Source: Variovorax fucosicus (lineage in GTDB: Bacteria > Pseudomonadota > Gammaproteobacteria > Burkholderiales > Burkholderiaceae_C). Taken from it: DNA of 64,000 bases. The stretch lies in the NCBI RefSeq assembly GCF_030316825.1, contig NZ_JASZYU010000004.1, positions 434,001 to 498,000 of the forward strand, written 5' to 3'. The notes beneath the pieces were generated by a model, which saw only the letters and a program-made list of their open reading frames with translations, was not told the origin of the DNA and ran no database searches. Positions within the stretch are counted from its first letter, which is position 1. Each line of letters starts with the position of its first letter. The position numbers and the translations under genes are program-made. This document shows, one piece after another, positions 46,324 through 56,521 of the stretch.

Positions 46324-47412
46324 TTGAAAACCATTTCGCGACTTGCCCTGCTCGGCCTCGTGGCCAGCCTCGCCGCCTGCTCTGCACTGGAGCCCGACAA
46401 GATCGACTACAAAAGCGCCGGCAAAGCCCCGACGCTCGAGGTGCCACCGGATCTGACCCAGCTCTCGCGTGAAAACCGCTACGCGCTGCCCGGCGCACCG
46501 GTGTCGGCCAATTCGTACCAGGCCGGGGTTGCCAATGCACCCGGCCAACCCACGGCCGTGTCGTCCGTCGGCGATGTCCGTATGGAACGCTCGGGCGCAG
46601 AACGCTGGATCGTGGTCAACCGTCCGGCCGACAAGCTCTGGGAACCGGTGCGCGACTTCTGGCAGGAAAGCGGATTCCTGCTGACCACCGACCAGCGCAA
46701 CCTCGGCATCATGGAAACCGATTGGGCCGAGAACCGCGCCAAGCTGCCGCAGGACATCATCCGCAGCACGCTCGGCAAGCTGGTCGACACGGTCTACTCG
46801 ACCGGCGAACTGGATCGCTTCCGCACGCGCATGGAACGCACGGCCAGCGGCGGCACCGAGATCTTCATCAGCCATCGCGGCATGGAAGAGGTCTACAGCA
46901 CGTCGCGCAAGGATCAGACGATCTGGCAGCCGCGAAAGAGCGACCCCGAGCTCGAAGCTGAATTCCTGCGCCGCCTGATGGTCAAGCTCGGCGTTTCGCA
47001 AGAGCAGTCGAAGGCCCTGATGGCCGCCGGCCCGGTGGTGCAAACCTCGCGCATCAGCAACGTGGGCGGTCAGCCCGTGGTGCAGATCAGCGAAGGCTTC
47101 GAGCGCGCCTGGCGCCGTGTTGGCCTGGCGCTGGATCGCACCGGCTTCACGGTGGAAGACCGCGACCGCGCCGCCGGCACCTACTTCGTGCGCTACATCC
47201 CGCCGAACCCCGACAAGAAAGAACCCGGCTTCTTCTCCAAGCTGATCACCTTCGGCCAGGCCGGCAAGGCCGACGCACCGCTCAAGTTCCGCATCCAGGT
47301 CAAGAGCCAGGGCGAAGCAAGCACGGTGTCGGTGCAGAACGAAGCCGGTGCACCCGAGACCTCGGCGAACGCCCAGCGTATCGTTCAGGTCATTGCAGAC
47401 GACCTCAAGTAG
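46324..47412 (+). CDS. bamC: Outer membrane protein assembly lipoprotein BamC
   Basis: A 362-residue lipoprotein of the BAM complex, which inserts beta-barrel proteins in the outer membrane. The lipobox is LAAC with Cys19. The BamC unstructured lasso follows (DKIDYKSAGKAPTLEVPPDL), then two helix-grip domains (near 90-200 with WIVVNRPADKLWEPVRDFW, and near 255-360 with FERAWRRVGLALDRTGF). I place the start at TTG 46324, after AAGGAAG, because it gives a standard lipoprotein signal; another TTG lies at 46291. It follows dapA, as in other proteobacteria. Confidence 0.92.
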   Translation: MKTISRLALLGLVASLAACSALEPDKIDYKSAGKAPTLEVPPDLTQLSRENRYALPGAPVSANSYQAGVANAPGQPTAVSSVGDVRMERSGAERWIVVNRPADKLWEPVRDFWQESGFLLTTDQRNLGIMETDWAENRAKLPQDIIRSTLGKLVDTVYSTGELDRFRTRMERTASGGTEIFISHRGMEEVYSTSRKDQTIWQPRKSDPELEAEFLRRLMVKLGVSQEQSKALMAAGPVVQTSRISNVGGQPVVQISEGFERAWRRVGLALDRTGFTVEDRDRAAGTYFVRYIPPNPDKKEPGFFSKLITFGQAGKADAPLKFRIQVKSQGEASTVSVQNEAGAPETSANAQRIVQVIADDLK

Positions 47413-47423
47413 CCGGTTCGCCG

Positions 47424-48200
47424 ATGCTTCGCTTCCGAAGCCTCGGTAGCGGCAGCACCGGCAACGCCACGCTGGTCGAGGCGACCAGCGGCGGCCGCAC
47501 CACCCGCCTGCTGGTCGATTGCGGCTTCGGGCTCAAGCACCTCGATGCACGGCTTGGCCGCGCCGGGCTCCTGGCGCGCCAGATCGATGCGGTGTTCATC
47601 ACGCACGAGCACGGCGATCACATCGGCTGCGCCCATGCGTTGTCGCGGCGCGACCGCATTCCCGTGTGGATGAGCGAAGGCACCTGGCTCGCGACCGGTG
47701 GGCGCGACTTCGAGGGACGCCTAAACCTTGCACGCGATGGCGCCGAGATCGCGGTGGGCGACCTGGCGCTGCAACCCTTCACCGTCCCGCACGATGCACG
47801 CGAGCCGTTGCAGCTGGTCTGCACCGACGGTGCACGCCGGCTCGGCGTGCTGACCGATCTGGGCCATGCAACGCCCTATGTGCTGGCGCGGCTGGCCGGG
47901 CTCGACGCCCTGCTGCTCGAATGCAATCACGATGGCGATCTGCTCGCGCAGTCGGCCTACCCCGCTTTCCTCAAACAGCGCGTCGGCGGCAACTACGGGC
48001 ACCTGTCGAACACGGCTGCCGCGGACATCGCGCGCGCCGTGCTCCACGACGGACTGCGCCACGTGGTGGCAGCGCATCTGAGCGAGCAGAACAACCGGCC
48101 CGACATCGTGCGGCGCGTGCTGGCCGAAGCGCTGGGCGCCAACGAGGACGAGATCCTGACCGCCAGCGCGGCGGACGGCTCGCCTTGGCTCGATCTCTGA
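47424..48200 (+). CDS. MBL-fold metallo-hydrolase (YycJ/WalJ-like)
   Basis: A 258-residue metallo-beta-lactamase-fold protein. It opens with RFRSLGSGSTGNATLVEA, has the metal motif FITHEHGDHIGCAH, and a later LLLECNHDGD region with ligand Asp and His. This is the pattern of YycJ-type hydrolases, proposed DNA exonucleases. It begins 11 bases after bamC and ends just before an intrinsic terminator, closing the dapA-bamC unit. The substrate is uncertain. Confidence 0.9.
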   Translation: MLRFRSLGSGSTGNATLVEATSGGRTTRLLVDCGFGLKHLDARLGRAGLLARQIDAVFITHEHGDHIGCAHALSRRDRIPVWMSEGTWLATGGRDFEGRLNLARDGAEIAVGDLALQPFTVPHDAREPLQLVCTDGARRLGVLTDLGHATPYVLARLAGLDALLLECNHDGDLLAQSAYPAFLKQRVGGNYGHLSNTAAADIARAVLHDGLRHVVAAHLSEQNNRPDIVRRVLAEALGANEDEILTASAADGSPWLDL

Positions 48201-48210
48201 CGGCATGAAA

Positions 48211-48232
48211 AAAGCCGCCAACCGGCGGCTTT
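48211..48232. terminator. Intrinsic terminator, bidirectional
   Basis: AAAGCCGCC-AACC-GGCGGCTTT forms a 9-base stem with a 4-base loop, flanked by an A-run on the left and TTT on the right. It lies 11 bases after the metallo-hydrolase stop and 34 bases from the end of the convergent lipoprotein gene, so it can serve both strands. Confidence 0.85.
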
Positions 48233-48265
48233 ACTGTCAGGCGCTGGTGCGCGCCCAGCCTTGCG

Positions 48266-48526
48266 TCACTTGGGCGCGCTGGCGGCGTCCTTGGCAGCTT
48301 GCGTGGCCTTGTTGGCTTCTTCGAGTGCGGCGGCCGAGCCTGGCGCGGGCGTTGCAGCCGGCGGGGTGGCGGTAGCGTCGGGAGCCGGCGCGGCGGGCGC
48401 TGCAGCAGGCGGGGTTACGACCACGGGCGGCGGCGTCACGATGGCCGGTGCAGCCTCTTCCTTTTTGCCGCAGGCACTCAGTGCAGCAACGGCAATCAAC
48501 GAGGCAAGCAGGACGGACTTTTTCAT
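48266..48526 (-). CDS. Small Pro/Ala-rich lipoprotein
   Basis: An 86-residue lipoprotein. A signal peptide (MKKSVLLASLIAVAALSAC, lipobox Cys19) is followed by GKKEE and then a long low-complexity Pro/Ala/Thr region. The C-terminus is helix-forming (ALEEANKATQAAKDAASAPK). No known catalytic motif. AAAGGAG lies just before the ATG. Similar small lipoproteins often act as envelope spacers, but no role can be assigned. It is a single gene ending at the shared terminator. Confidence 0.8.
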   Translation of the reverse strand: MKKSVLLASLIAVAALSACGKKEEAAPAIVTPPPVVVTPPAAAPAAPAPDATATPPAATPAPGSAAALEEANKATQAAKDAASAPK

Positions 48527-48650
48527 GGAGGCTCCTTTGGTGATGGCAAGAGCAAAAAATTCTAGCCCTCGATGCTGACCGGACGCCCTTCCCACTCGCG
48601 ATTCGCGGCATTGGCTGACAGCGGCTGTAACCCCATGTTTTACGTGGGTG

Positions 48651-49160
48651 CTAAAGCCCGAGTGTCGAAGCCGGAAAGGCAGGCCGGCCATGGCGCAGGC
48701 ATTCGTCGATGGCTTCGCGCAATCCACGTCGGCGCTCCGGTTCGGTGCCGCAAACACCGCGATCGTGGTCGAGGTCGATGCGGCGCAGGCACCAGGTCGG
48801 CGTCCAGATAGCGCTCGGCACCAGCGGCAGGCCCGGGCCATGGCAAGCCCGCGCATCGATGATGTGGCTCCAGCTCTGGCGCCAGCTCACGAATCGTGCG
48901 TGCTCGCGCTCGAACACCCTGAAATGCTGTGCCAGCAGTACGAGCTGGCGCCCTGATGCGGCCCAGGCCTGCAGTGCTTCGATGGCGGCGCGCTCACCGA
49001 GCGGCCAGTCGGCAAAGTCGGGGTCGCTGAACACGATCTCACGCCAGTTCTGCTGCGCCGCTTCGGCCATCGCGGTCTTCAGATGGGCATGAAAAGCCTG
49101 CCGGCCATCGAACGGCCCTTCCGGCAGCGGCGCGGACGCGCCTTCTTCAGGCGGCAGCAT
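48651..49160 (-). CDS. Conserved hypothetical protein coupled to RoxA-like gene
   Basis: A 169-residue cytoplasmic protein of unknown function. After an acidic, low-complexity start, it has a helical segment (FHAHLKTAMAEAAQQNWREI) and a strand-helix pattern (IVFSDPDFADWPLG, RQLVLLAQHFRVFEREHARF). This recalls a small nucleotide- or phospholipase-D-like fold without clear catalytic residues. The ATG at 49160 overlaps the end of the oxygenase gene by 14 bases, so it is cotranslated with it. It ends 124 bases before the small lipoprotein gene. Confidence 0.65.
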   Translation of the reverse strand: MLPPEEGASAPLPEGPFDGRQAFHAHLKTAMAEAAQQNWREIVFSDPDFADWPLGERAAIEALQAWAASGRQLVLLAQHFRVFEREHARFVSWRQSWSHIIDARACHGPGLPLVPSAIWTPTWCLRRIDLDHDRGVCGTEPERRRGLREAIDECLRHGRPAFPASTLGL

Positions 49161-50292
49161 GCAACCACCCCGCTTCGCACCAGTCTTCGAGCAGCGCCAG
49201 CGCGTCGTCGCTGGCACGCACCAGCTCGCGCGCGGCCAGCCCTCGCTGATCTGCCAGGCGACGCATCAACGTGGCATCGCGGCCAGCGGCCCGAAAGCTC
49301 TCGCCGTTGATGTAGAGATGCCGCGTGTCGTAGAGCATGCGGCTGCGCCGGTCGAGCGCCACGCCACGGGTGACGTCACCCGCCTCACCGTTCTCGAACC
49401 ACACATTGGACTTGGGCTCGGTCATCGATTCACCGAGCGCACGGTCGATGGCATCGGGGTCGCGCAGGCCCGCGAGCACCGCCTCGCGCGCGAAGGCCTG
49501 CAATGCGGCCGGCATGGCGGCCGGCGTTTCGACCGCGGGCTGGGCCGGGTCGCGGTAGCGCGGCGGTGCAGCGCGACCGGATGGTTCTCCCAGCTCGTCG
49601 GCCTGCGCTTCGGCGATGCGCACCAGCAGATCGGCGGCCAACGCATCGGCCGCCGGCGCACGCAGCCCGATCGAGCAGGTCATGCAGTCGCCACCGACTG
49701 CCACGCCGTCGTGGGCATAGCGCGGCGGCAGGTACAGCATGTCGCCGGCCTCGAGCACAAAGCTTTGTTCAGGCACGAAGTGCTCGAGGATCTTGAGCGG
49801 CACGTTCTTCTGCAGGGTCAGATCCCGCTGCCGGCCGATCGACCAGCGGCGCCGACCCGATGCCTGCAGCAGGAACACGTCATAGCTGTCGAAATGGGCG
49901 CCGACGCCACCGCCGTCGCTCGCATAGCTGATCATGAGGTCATCCAGCCGCGCGTCTGGCACGAAACGAAACTGCTGCAACAGCGCGTGAACGTTGTCGT
50001 CGTGCGTGTCGACGCCTTGCACCAGCAGCGTCCATCCGGGTTGCGTGGTCGCAGGCAGCGCGCGCCGCGGCAGCGGCCCATGGCGCAGCGTCCAGCCCTT
50101 GGCGGCGTGCCGGATCAGGCGCGATTCGACATCGTCGCGCGCCGCCAGTTCGAACAGTGCACTGCGTGTGATCGGCGCCGCCATGGCCGGTACGGCCTGC
50201 CGAACCAGCAGCGGTTTCTTCTGCCAATGGCGCCGCATGAATTGCGCAGCGCTGAGGCCGCCAAGCAGGCTCAGGGGTTGTGTGGTCTCCAT
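49147..50292 (-). CDS. Cupin/JmjC ribosomal oxygenase (RoxA/YcfD-like)
   Basis: A 381-residue Fe(II)/2-oxoglutarate oxygenase; the E. coli relative hydroxylates an arginine of ribosomal protein L16. The N-terminal LGGLSAAQFMRRHWQKKPLLV is the ROX family start. The iron triad is His133 and Asp135 (GAHFDSYDVF) plus His194 (YLPPRYAHDG). The C-terminal part carries the dimerisation and winged-helix regions. The ATG at 50292 is used; the only longer start is a TTG. It diverges from the SlyD-like gene with just 14 bases between the start codons. Confidence 0.9.
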   Translation of the reverse strand: METTQPLSLLGGLSAAQFMRRHWQKKPLLVRQAVPAMAAPITRSALFELAARDDVESRLIRHAAKGWTLRHGPLPRRALPATTQPGWTLLVQGVDTHDDNVHALLQQFRFVPDARLDDLMISYASDGGGVGAHFDSYDVFLLQASGRRRWSIGRQRDLTLQKNVPLKILEHFVPEQSFVLEAGDMLYLPPRYAHDGVAVGGDCMTCSIGLRAPAADALAADLLVRIAEAQADELGEPSGRAAPPRYRDPAQPAVETPAAMPAALQAFAREAVLAGLRDPDAIDRALGESMTEPKSNVWFENGEAGDVTRGVALDRRSRMLYDTRHLYINGESFRAAGRDATLMRRLADQRGLAARELVRASDDALALLEDWCEAGWLHAAA

Positions 50293-50306
50293 GGGAGAAT
50301 TCTGCA

Positions 50307-50831
50307 ATGGAAATCTCTGAACAATGCGTGGTCGGCCTGACCTGGACGCTGAAAGATACGCTCGGCGAAGTACTGGATGTGCTCGACGACCCGGTGGAAT
50401 TTCTCGTGGGCGGCGACGACCTGTTCGATGCCATCGAAGCGGCGCTGCAAGGCCATGAGCCCGGCGCCAAGGTGCAGTTGCAACTGGAGCCCGAGCAGGG
50501 CTTCGGCGACTTCAACGACCAGTTGCTGTTTCTCGAGCCGAGGTCACTCTTTCCCGAAGGCACCGAGGAAGGCATGACCTTCGATGGCGCCGCCCTGCCG
50601 CACGGCGTGAGCGCGCAGATGCCCAAGGACGCGATCTATACGGTGACCGAGGTGTATCCGGAGCATCTGGTGCTCGACGGCAACCATCCGCTGGCCGGTA
50701 TCGCGATCCGTCTCGAATTGACCGTGCGCTCGGTGCGCGAGGCAACCGAAGACGAGATCGGCCGGGGCACGGCCGGCACCGGATTCTTCAAGGTGCCGTC
50801 GATGGCGCCGGGCAACGACCTGCTGCACTGA
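50307..50831 (+). CDS. SlyD-like FKBP peptidyl-prolyl isomerase
   Basis: A 174-residue protein with the SlyD arrangement. An FKBP half (CVVGLTWTLKDTLGEVLDV, then PVEFLVGGDDLFDAIEAALQG) encloses an insert-in-flap chaperone domain (VQLQLEPEQGFGDFNDQLL through NHPLAGIAIRLELTV). The His-rich metal-binding tail of SlyD is missing; it ends NDLLH. It likely catalyses proline isomerisation and assists folding. GGGAGA precedes the ATG at 50307. It is divergent from, and only 14 bases from, the oxygenase start. Confidence 0.88.
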   Translation: MEISEQCVVGLTWTLKDTLGEVLDVLDDPVEFLVGGDDLFDAIEAALQGHEPGAKVQLQLEPEQGFGDFNDQLLFLEPRSLFPEGTEEGMTFDGAALPHGVSAQMPKDAIYTVTEVYPEHLVLDGNHPLAGIAIRLELTVRSVREATEDEIGRGTAGTGFFKVPSMAPGNDLLH

Positions 50832-50851
50832 GCGCAGGCCGGGCCGGTAGG

Positions 50852-51361
50852 TCAGTAGCGGGAGATCTGCCCGTTGTCGATGCGCACCCGCTCCCCGATG
50901 CGCAAGTCGCCGGGATGCGGAACATCGAAGACGCGGTAGGCGCCGTTGTCGGTTTGCACCGAAACGCGATAGCTCTCGTAGACGCGCGGCGCGTTGTTCT
51001 GCGCCTCGATCGCATTGCCCAGCAGGGCTCCGCCAACGACCCCGAGTGCGGTGGCAGCGCCGCGGCCGCCGCCACGGCCGAACTGATTGCCCACCACGCC
51101 GCCGATCACCCCACCCGCCACGGCACCGCCGCCACTGGTGCCATAGCCCTGGGTTTGCGAACGCAGCACCTCGATATTGGCGATATGGCCGAACTCGGCG
51201 TAGGCGCCCGGCTGCGCGGCATAAGGATACGGCGCGGCCTGCGCCGGCTGGTACGGATAGCGGCTGGTGTGATAGATCGGCGCCGGCGCGACGCAGGCCG
51301 TCAAGGTGGCCAACGCCAGCAGCGATGCGGCAAGAGGGATGAAACGCGGAATTTTTTTCAT
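50852..51361 (-). CDS. Glycine-zipper lipoprotein (17 kDa antigen/SlyB-like)
   Basis: A 169-residue outer-membrane lipoprotein candidate. The lipobox is LTAC with Cys23. A Tyr/Pro/Gln-rich segment (about 30-55) follows, then a glycine-zipper block (GGAVAGGVIGGVVGNQFG, then ALGVVGGALLGNAIEA) able to insert as a hairpin. A C-terminal beta domain (YESYRVSVQTDNGAYRVFDV) follows. The family protects envelope integrity under stress. It converges with the SlyD-like gene and is preceded by 131 bases without a clear signal. Confidence 0.87.
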   Translation of the reverse strand: MKKIPRFIPLAASLLALATLTACVAPAPIYHTSRYPYQPAQAAPYPYAAQPGAYAEFGHIANIEVLRSQTQGYGTSGGGAVAGGVIGGVVGNQFGRGGGRGAATALGVVGGALLGNAIEAQNNAPRVYESYRVSVQTDNGAYRVFDVPHPGDLRIGERVRIDNGQISRY

Positions 51362-51492
51362 GATGGAGTGTTCCTCGAAGCTGTGCAGGTATATCCAACG
51401 CACCAGCGCTCGATCAGATGACCTGCACCGGTTCGAGCCATCGGAACGCGCCGGGTTCCGCGCTTTACGCAGTGCTTGTGTCTTGCCCGCGG

Positions 51493-51939
51493 CTAGTGTT
51501 TGCCCGTGGAGCCGTAGCCGCCCTCGCCCCGCTCCGACGCGGCAAATTCGTTCACCACATTGAACTGCGCCTGCACCACCGGAACGATCACCAACTGCGC
51601 GAGCCGCTCCATCGGCTGCAGCACAAAGGGCGTGTCGCTGCGGTTCCAGGCGCTGATCTTGAGTTCGCCCTGGTAATCGCTGTCGATCAGGCCCACGAGG
51701 TTGCCCAGCACGATGCCGTGCTTGTGGCCCAGCCCGGAGCGGGGCAGGATCAGCGCCGCATAGCCAGGGTCGGCCAGATGGATCGCGATGCCGGTGCCGA
51801 CCAGTTGCCAAGCATTGGGCTCGAGCGTGATCGGCGCATCGAGGCAGGCACGCAGATCGAGGCCAGCGCTGCCGGGCGTCGCATAGGCCGGAAGCTGAGC
51901 CGCCATGCGTGCATCGAGAATTCGTACATCCACTTTCAC
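51493..51939 (-). CDS. dut: Deoxyuridine 5'-triphosphate nucleotidohydrolase
   Basis: A 148-residue trimeric dUTPase that removes dUTP and supplies dUMP for thymidylate synthesis. All five family motifs are visible: AGLDLRA (1), PRSGLGHKHG (2), GLIDSDYQGELK (3), MERLAQLVIVP (4) and RGEGGYGSTG (5). The GTG start overlaps the stop of the preceding membrane-protein gene by GTGA. The coaBC - membrane protein - dut order resembles the dfp-dut order of enterobacteria, with one gene inserted. Confidence 0.97.
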   Translation of the reverse strand: MKVDVRILDARMAAQLPAYATPGSAGLDLRACLDAPITLEPNAWQLVGTGIAIHLADPGYAALILPRSGLGHKHGIVLGNLVGLIDSDYQGELKISAWNRSDTPFVLQPMERLAQLVIVPVVQAQFNVVNEFAASERGEGGYGSTGKH

Positions 51940-52376
51940 TTGCGAGGTCTTTCCTGTTGTTGTCGGGCGAGTTGTTCAAGCCATTCGCGCAGGCTGCCGG
52001 CACCGGGCGGCAGCGCCTTGCGCCAGAGATTGCGGGCCAGCGCAATGCCGCCCACGAACACGGCGAACAGCACCACGAACGGCGCGCCGCTTGCCATCAG
52101 CACCAGCAGCAGAAAGACCCAGCCGATGGCGATGCCGAGCAGGACTTTTCGCGTCACCGCTGCGGGATCGGGCGGCGGCACGCTGCCGGGAGCACCGACC
52201 GCCGGCGCGGCGGAATGCATCACGCCGCTCTGGGGTGCCGACGACGGCGTCATGCCGACATCGAGTCCGTGTTCATTCGAGGTCGGCGCGCGCTTCGGGC
52301 GCGTGGCCTCGGCTGCGAGCTGCTCGACCAGCCGGGCGAAGTCACCATCCGGTGGGGTATTTCCTTGGGTGTTCAT
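51936..52376 (-). CDS. Hypothetical membrane protein between coaBC and dut
   Basis: A 146-residue protein. Residues 1-75 are polar and Pro/Ser-rich. They are followed by two adjacent hydrophobic helices (about 80-98 and 102-118) and a basic C-terminal segment. No domain recognised. It overlaps coaBC by 4 bases upstream and dut by 4 bases downstream, which shows it is a real member of this operon. Confidence 0.72.
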   Translation of the reverse strand: MNTQGNTPPDGDFARLVEQLAAEATRPKRAPTSNEHGLDVGMTPSSAPQSGVMHSAAPAVGAPGSVPPPDPAAVTRKVLLGIAIGWVFLLLVLMASGAPFVVLFAVFVGGIALARNLWRKALPPGAGSLREWLEQLARQQQERPRK

Positions 52377-53599
52377 GGCGGACTCCGGGTTGGCAGACGC
52401 GCGGCGATTTCGGCCACCAACTGGCGCGCGAGCACCAGCTTGGTGGCACGCGGCAGCTCGCGCACGCCGTTCGCATCGACCAGCAGCAGGCTGTTGTGGT
52501 CTTGCCCGAAAGTCAGCGGGCCGATGTTGCCCACCAGCAGCGGAATGCCCTTGCGCTCGCGCTTGGCGCTGGCATGGGCCACCAGGTTCTCGCTCTCGGC
52601 AGCAAAGCCCACGCAGAACAGCGCACCGCTCTGCGCGCGCTGGCTCTTGGCCAGCGTGGCCAGGATGTCGGGGTTCTCCACGAAGTGCAGCACCGGAGGC
52701 TGGCCGCTGCCGTCTTTCTTGATCTTCTGTTCGCTGTGCGAGGCCGGGCGCCAGTCGGCCACCGCGGCCGTTGCGACAAAAACCGTCGCACTCTGCGCCC
52801 GATCGACGGCGCTTTCGAGCATCTCCTGCGCCGAAAGCACGTCGATGCGGCCGACCCCGCGCGGGGTCGGCTGGCTGACCGGGCCAGCGATCAATGTGAC
52901 CTCGGCGCCTGCCTCACGCGCCGCCCGCGCGATCGCAAAGCCCATCTTGCCGGACGAATGGTTGGTGATGCCGCGGATCGGATCGAGCGCCTCGAAGGTC
53001 GGCCCGGCCGTCACCAGCACATGCTGGCCGGCCAGCAGCTTGGGCTGGAAATGGGCCACGATGTCTTCCAGCAACTGAATCGGCTCGAGCATGCGGCCGT
53101 CGCCGGTTTCGCCGCAAGCCTGGTCGCCGGTGCCCACGCCCAGCGCGATCGCGCCGTCGGCCTGCACCTGTGCCAGGTTGCGCTGCGTCGCCGGGTGCGA
53201 CCACATCTCGCGGTTCATGGCGGGGGCGATCAGCAGCGGCACGCGTTCCGCCGGCCGGGCCAGGCACAGCAGGCTCAGCAGTTCGTCGGCGCGCCCCTGC
53301 ACCAGCCGCGCGATGAAGTCGGCGCTGCAGGGCGCCAGCACTATCGCGTCGGCCTCGCGGCTCAGGTTGATGTGCGGCATGTTGTTGGCTTCGCGCGCAT
53401 CCCATTGCGAGCCATAGACCGGGCGGCCCGACAGCGCCTGCATCGTGACCGGCGTGATGAACTGCTCTGCCGCCTCGGTCATCACCACCTGCACCGTGGC
53501 ACCGGCCTTGGTCAGCAGCCGGCACAGTTCGGCCGACTTGTAGCAGGCGATGCCGCCGGTGAGTCCGAGGACGATGTGTTTGCCTGAGAGGTCTTGCAT
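52373..53599 (-). CDS. coaBC: Bifunctional phosphopantothenoylcysteine decarboxylase / synthetase
   Basis: A 408-residue two-domain enzyme for two consecutive steps of coenzyme A synthesis. The N-terminal flavin decarboxylase CoaC (about 1-190) shows GLTGGIACYKSAEL, NMPHINLS with the active His, and APAMNREMW. The CoaB synthetase (about 195-400) shows VLVTAGPTFEALDPIRGITN and the conserved NKxD-type region ERKGIPLLVGNIG. Here the lysine position of that block differs from the usual AKKxD wording but length and order are normal. It heads the operon with the membrane protein and dut, and diverges from pyrG. Confidence 0.95.
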   Translation of the reverse strand: MQDLSGKHIVLGLTGGIACYKSAELCRLLTKAGATVQVVMTEAAEQFITPVTMQALSGRPVYGSQWDAREANNMPHINLSREADAIVLAPCSADFIARLVQGRADELLSLLCLARPAERVPLLIAPAMNREMWSHPATQRNLAQVQADGAIALGVGTGDQACGETGDGRMLEPIQLLEDIVAHFQPKLLAGQHVLVTAGPTFEALDPIRGITNHSSGKMGFAIARAAREAGAEVTLIAGPVSQPTPRGVGRIDVLSAQEMLESAVDRAQSATVFVATAAVADWRPASHSEQKIKKDGSGQPPVLHFVENPDILATLAKSQRAQSGALFCVGFAAESENLVAHASAKRERKGIPLLVGNIGPLTFGQDHNSLLLVDANGVRELPRATKLVLARQLVAEIAARLPTRSPP

Positions 53600-53623
53600 G
53601 CCGGCAGTTTAAGTGGCCGCACC

Positions 53624-53629
53624 TATAAT
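53624..53629 (+). promoter_or_regulatory. -10 box before pyrG
   Basis: TATAAT, a perfect -10 consensus, lies 41 bases before the pyrG ATG in otherwise GC-rich DNA. No good -35 is seen at 16-18 bases; TTGCAT at 53594-53599 is 24 bases away. The short gap to coaBC (71 bases) means the two divergent promoters overlap. Confidence 0.55.
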
Positions 53630-53670
53630 CAGCATTTCCCACTGCCCGGACTTGAACGTCTGGAACTGGC

Positions 53671-56200
<2,530 letters not shown>

Positions 56201-56204
<4 letters not shown>

Positions 56205-56491
56205 GCAGCGGCTACGTCATCGCTCACGTCGAGGTCACGAACCCGACGCAGTACGAGGAATACAAGAAGTGGTCGACCGTGGCGATGCAGGCGCATGGCG
56301 CCGAGGTGTGCATCCGCGGCGGCCAGGTCGAGGTGCTCGAAGGCGACTGGGCGCCCACGCGCGTGGTCATGCTCAAGTTCCCGAGTTTCGAGAAAGCCAA
56401 GGCCTTCTACGACACGCCCGAGTACCTGAAGGCACGCGAGGCACGTGCCGGCGCCGCCATCATGCGCATGGTCGCCGTCGAAGGCGTTTGA
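56201..56491 (+). CDS. DUF1330 family protein
   Basis: A 96-residue ferredoxin-like-fold protein of the DUF1330 family: YVIAHVEVTNPTQYEEYKKW at the N-terminus, RVVMLKFPSFEKAKAFYDTP in the middle. Members have no agreed function; the fold is that of dimeric alpha-beta barrel enzymes. It overlaps kdsA by ATGA and precedes eno by 30 bases, so it is expressed with central metabolic genes. Confidence 0.9.
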
Positions 56492-56521
56492 CAAGAATTT
56501 TGTTCTGAGAAAGAAAAAGCA

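Noticed and set aside
48640..48650. Possible small structure downstream of the 169-residue gene
   Set aside because: ACCC/GGGT pairing is only 4 bases with a long loop.
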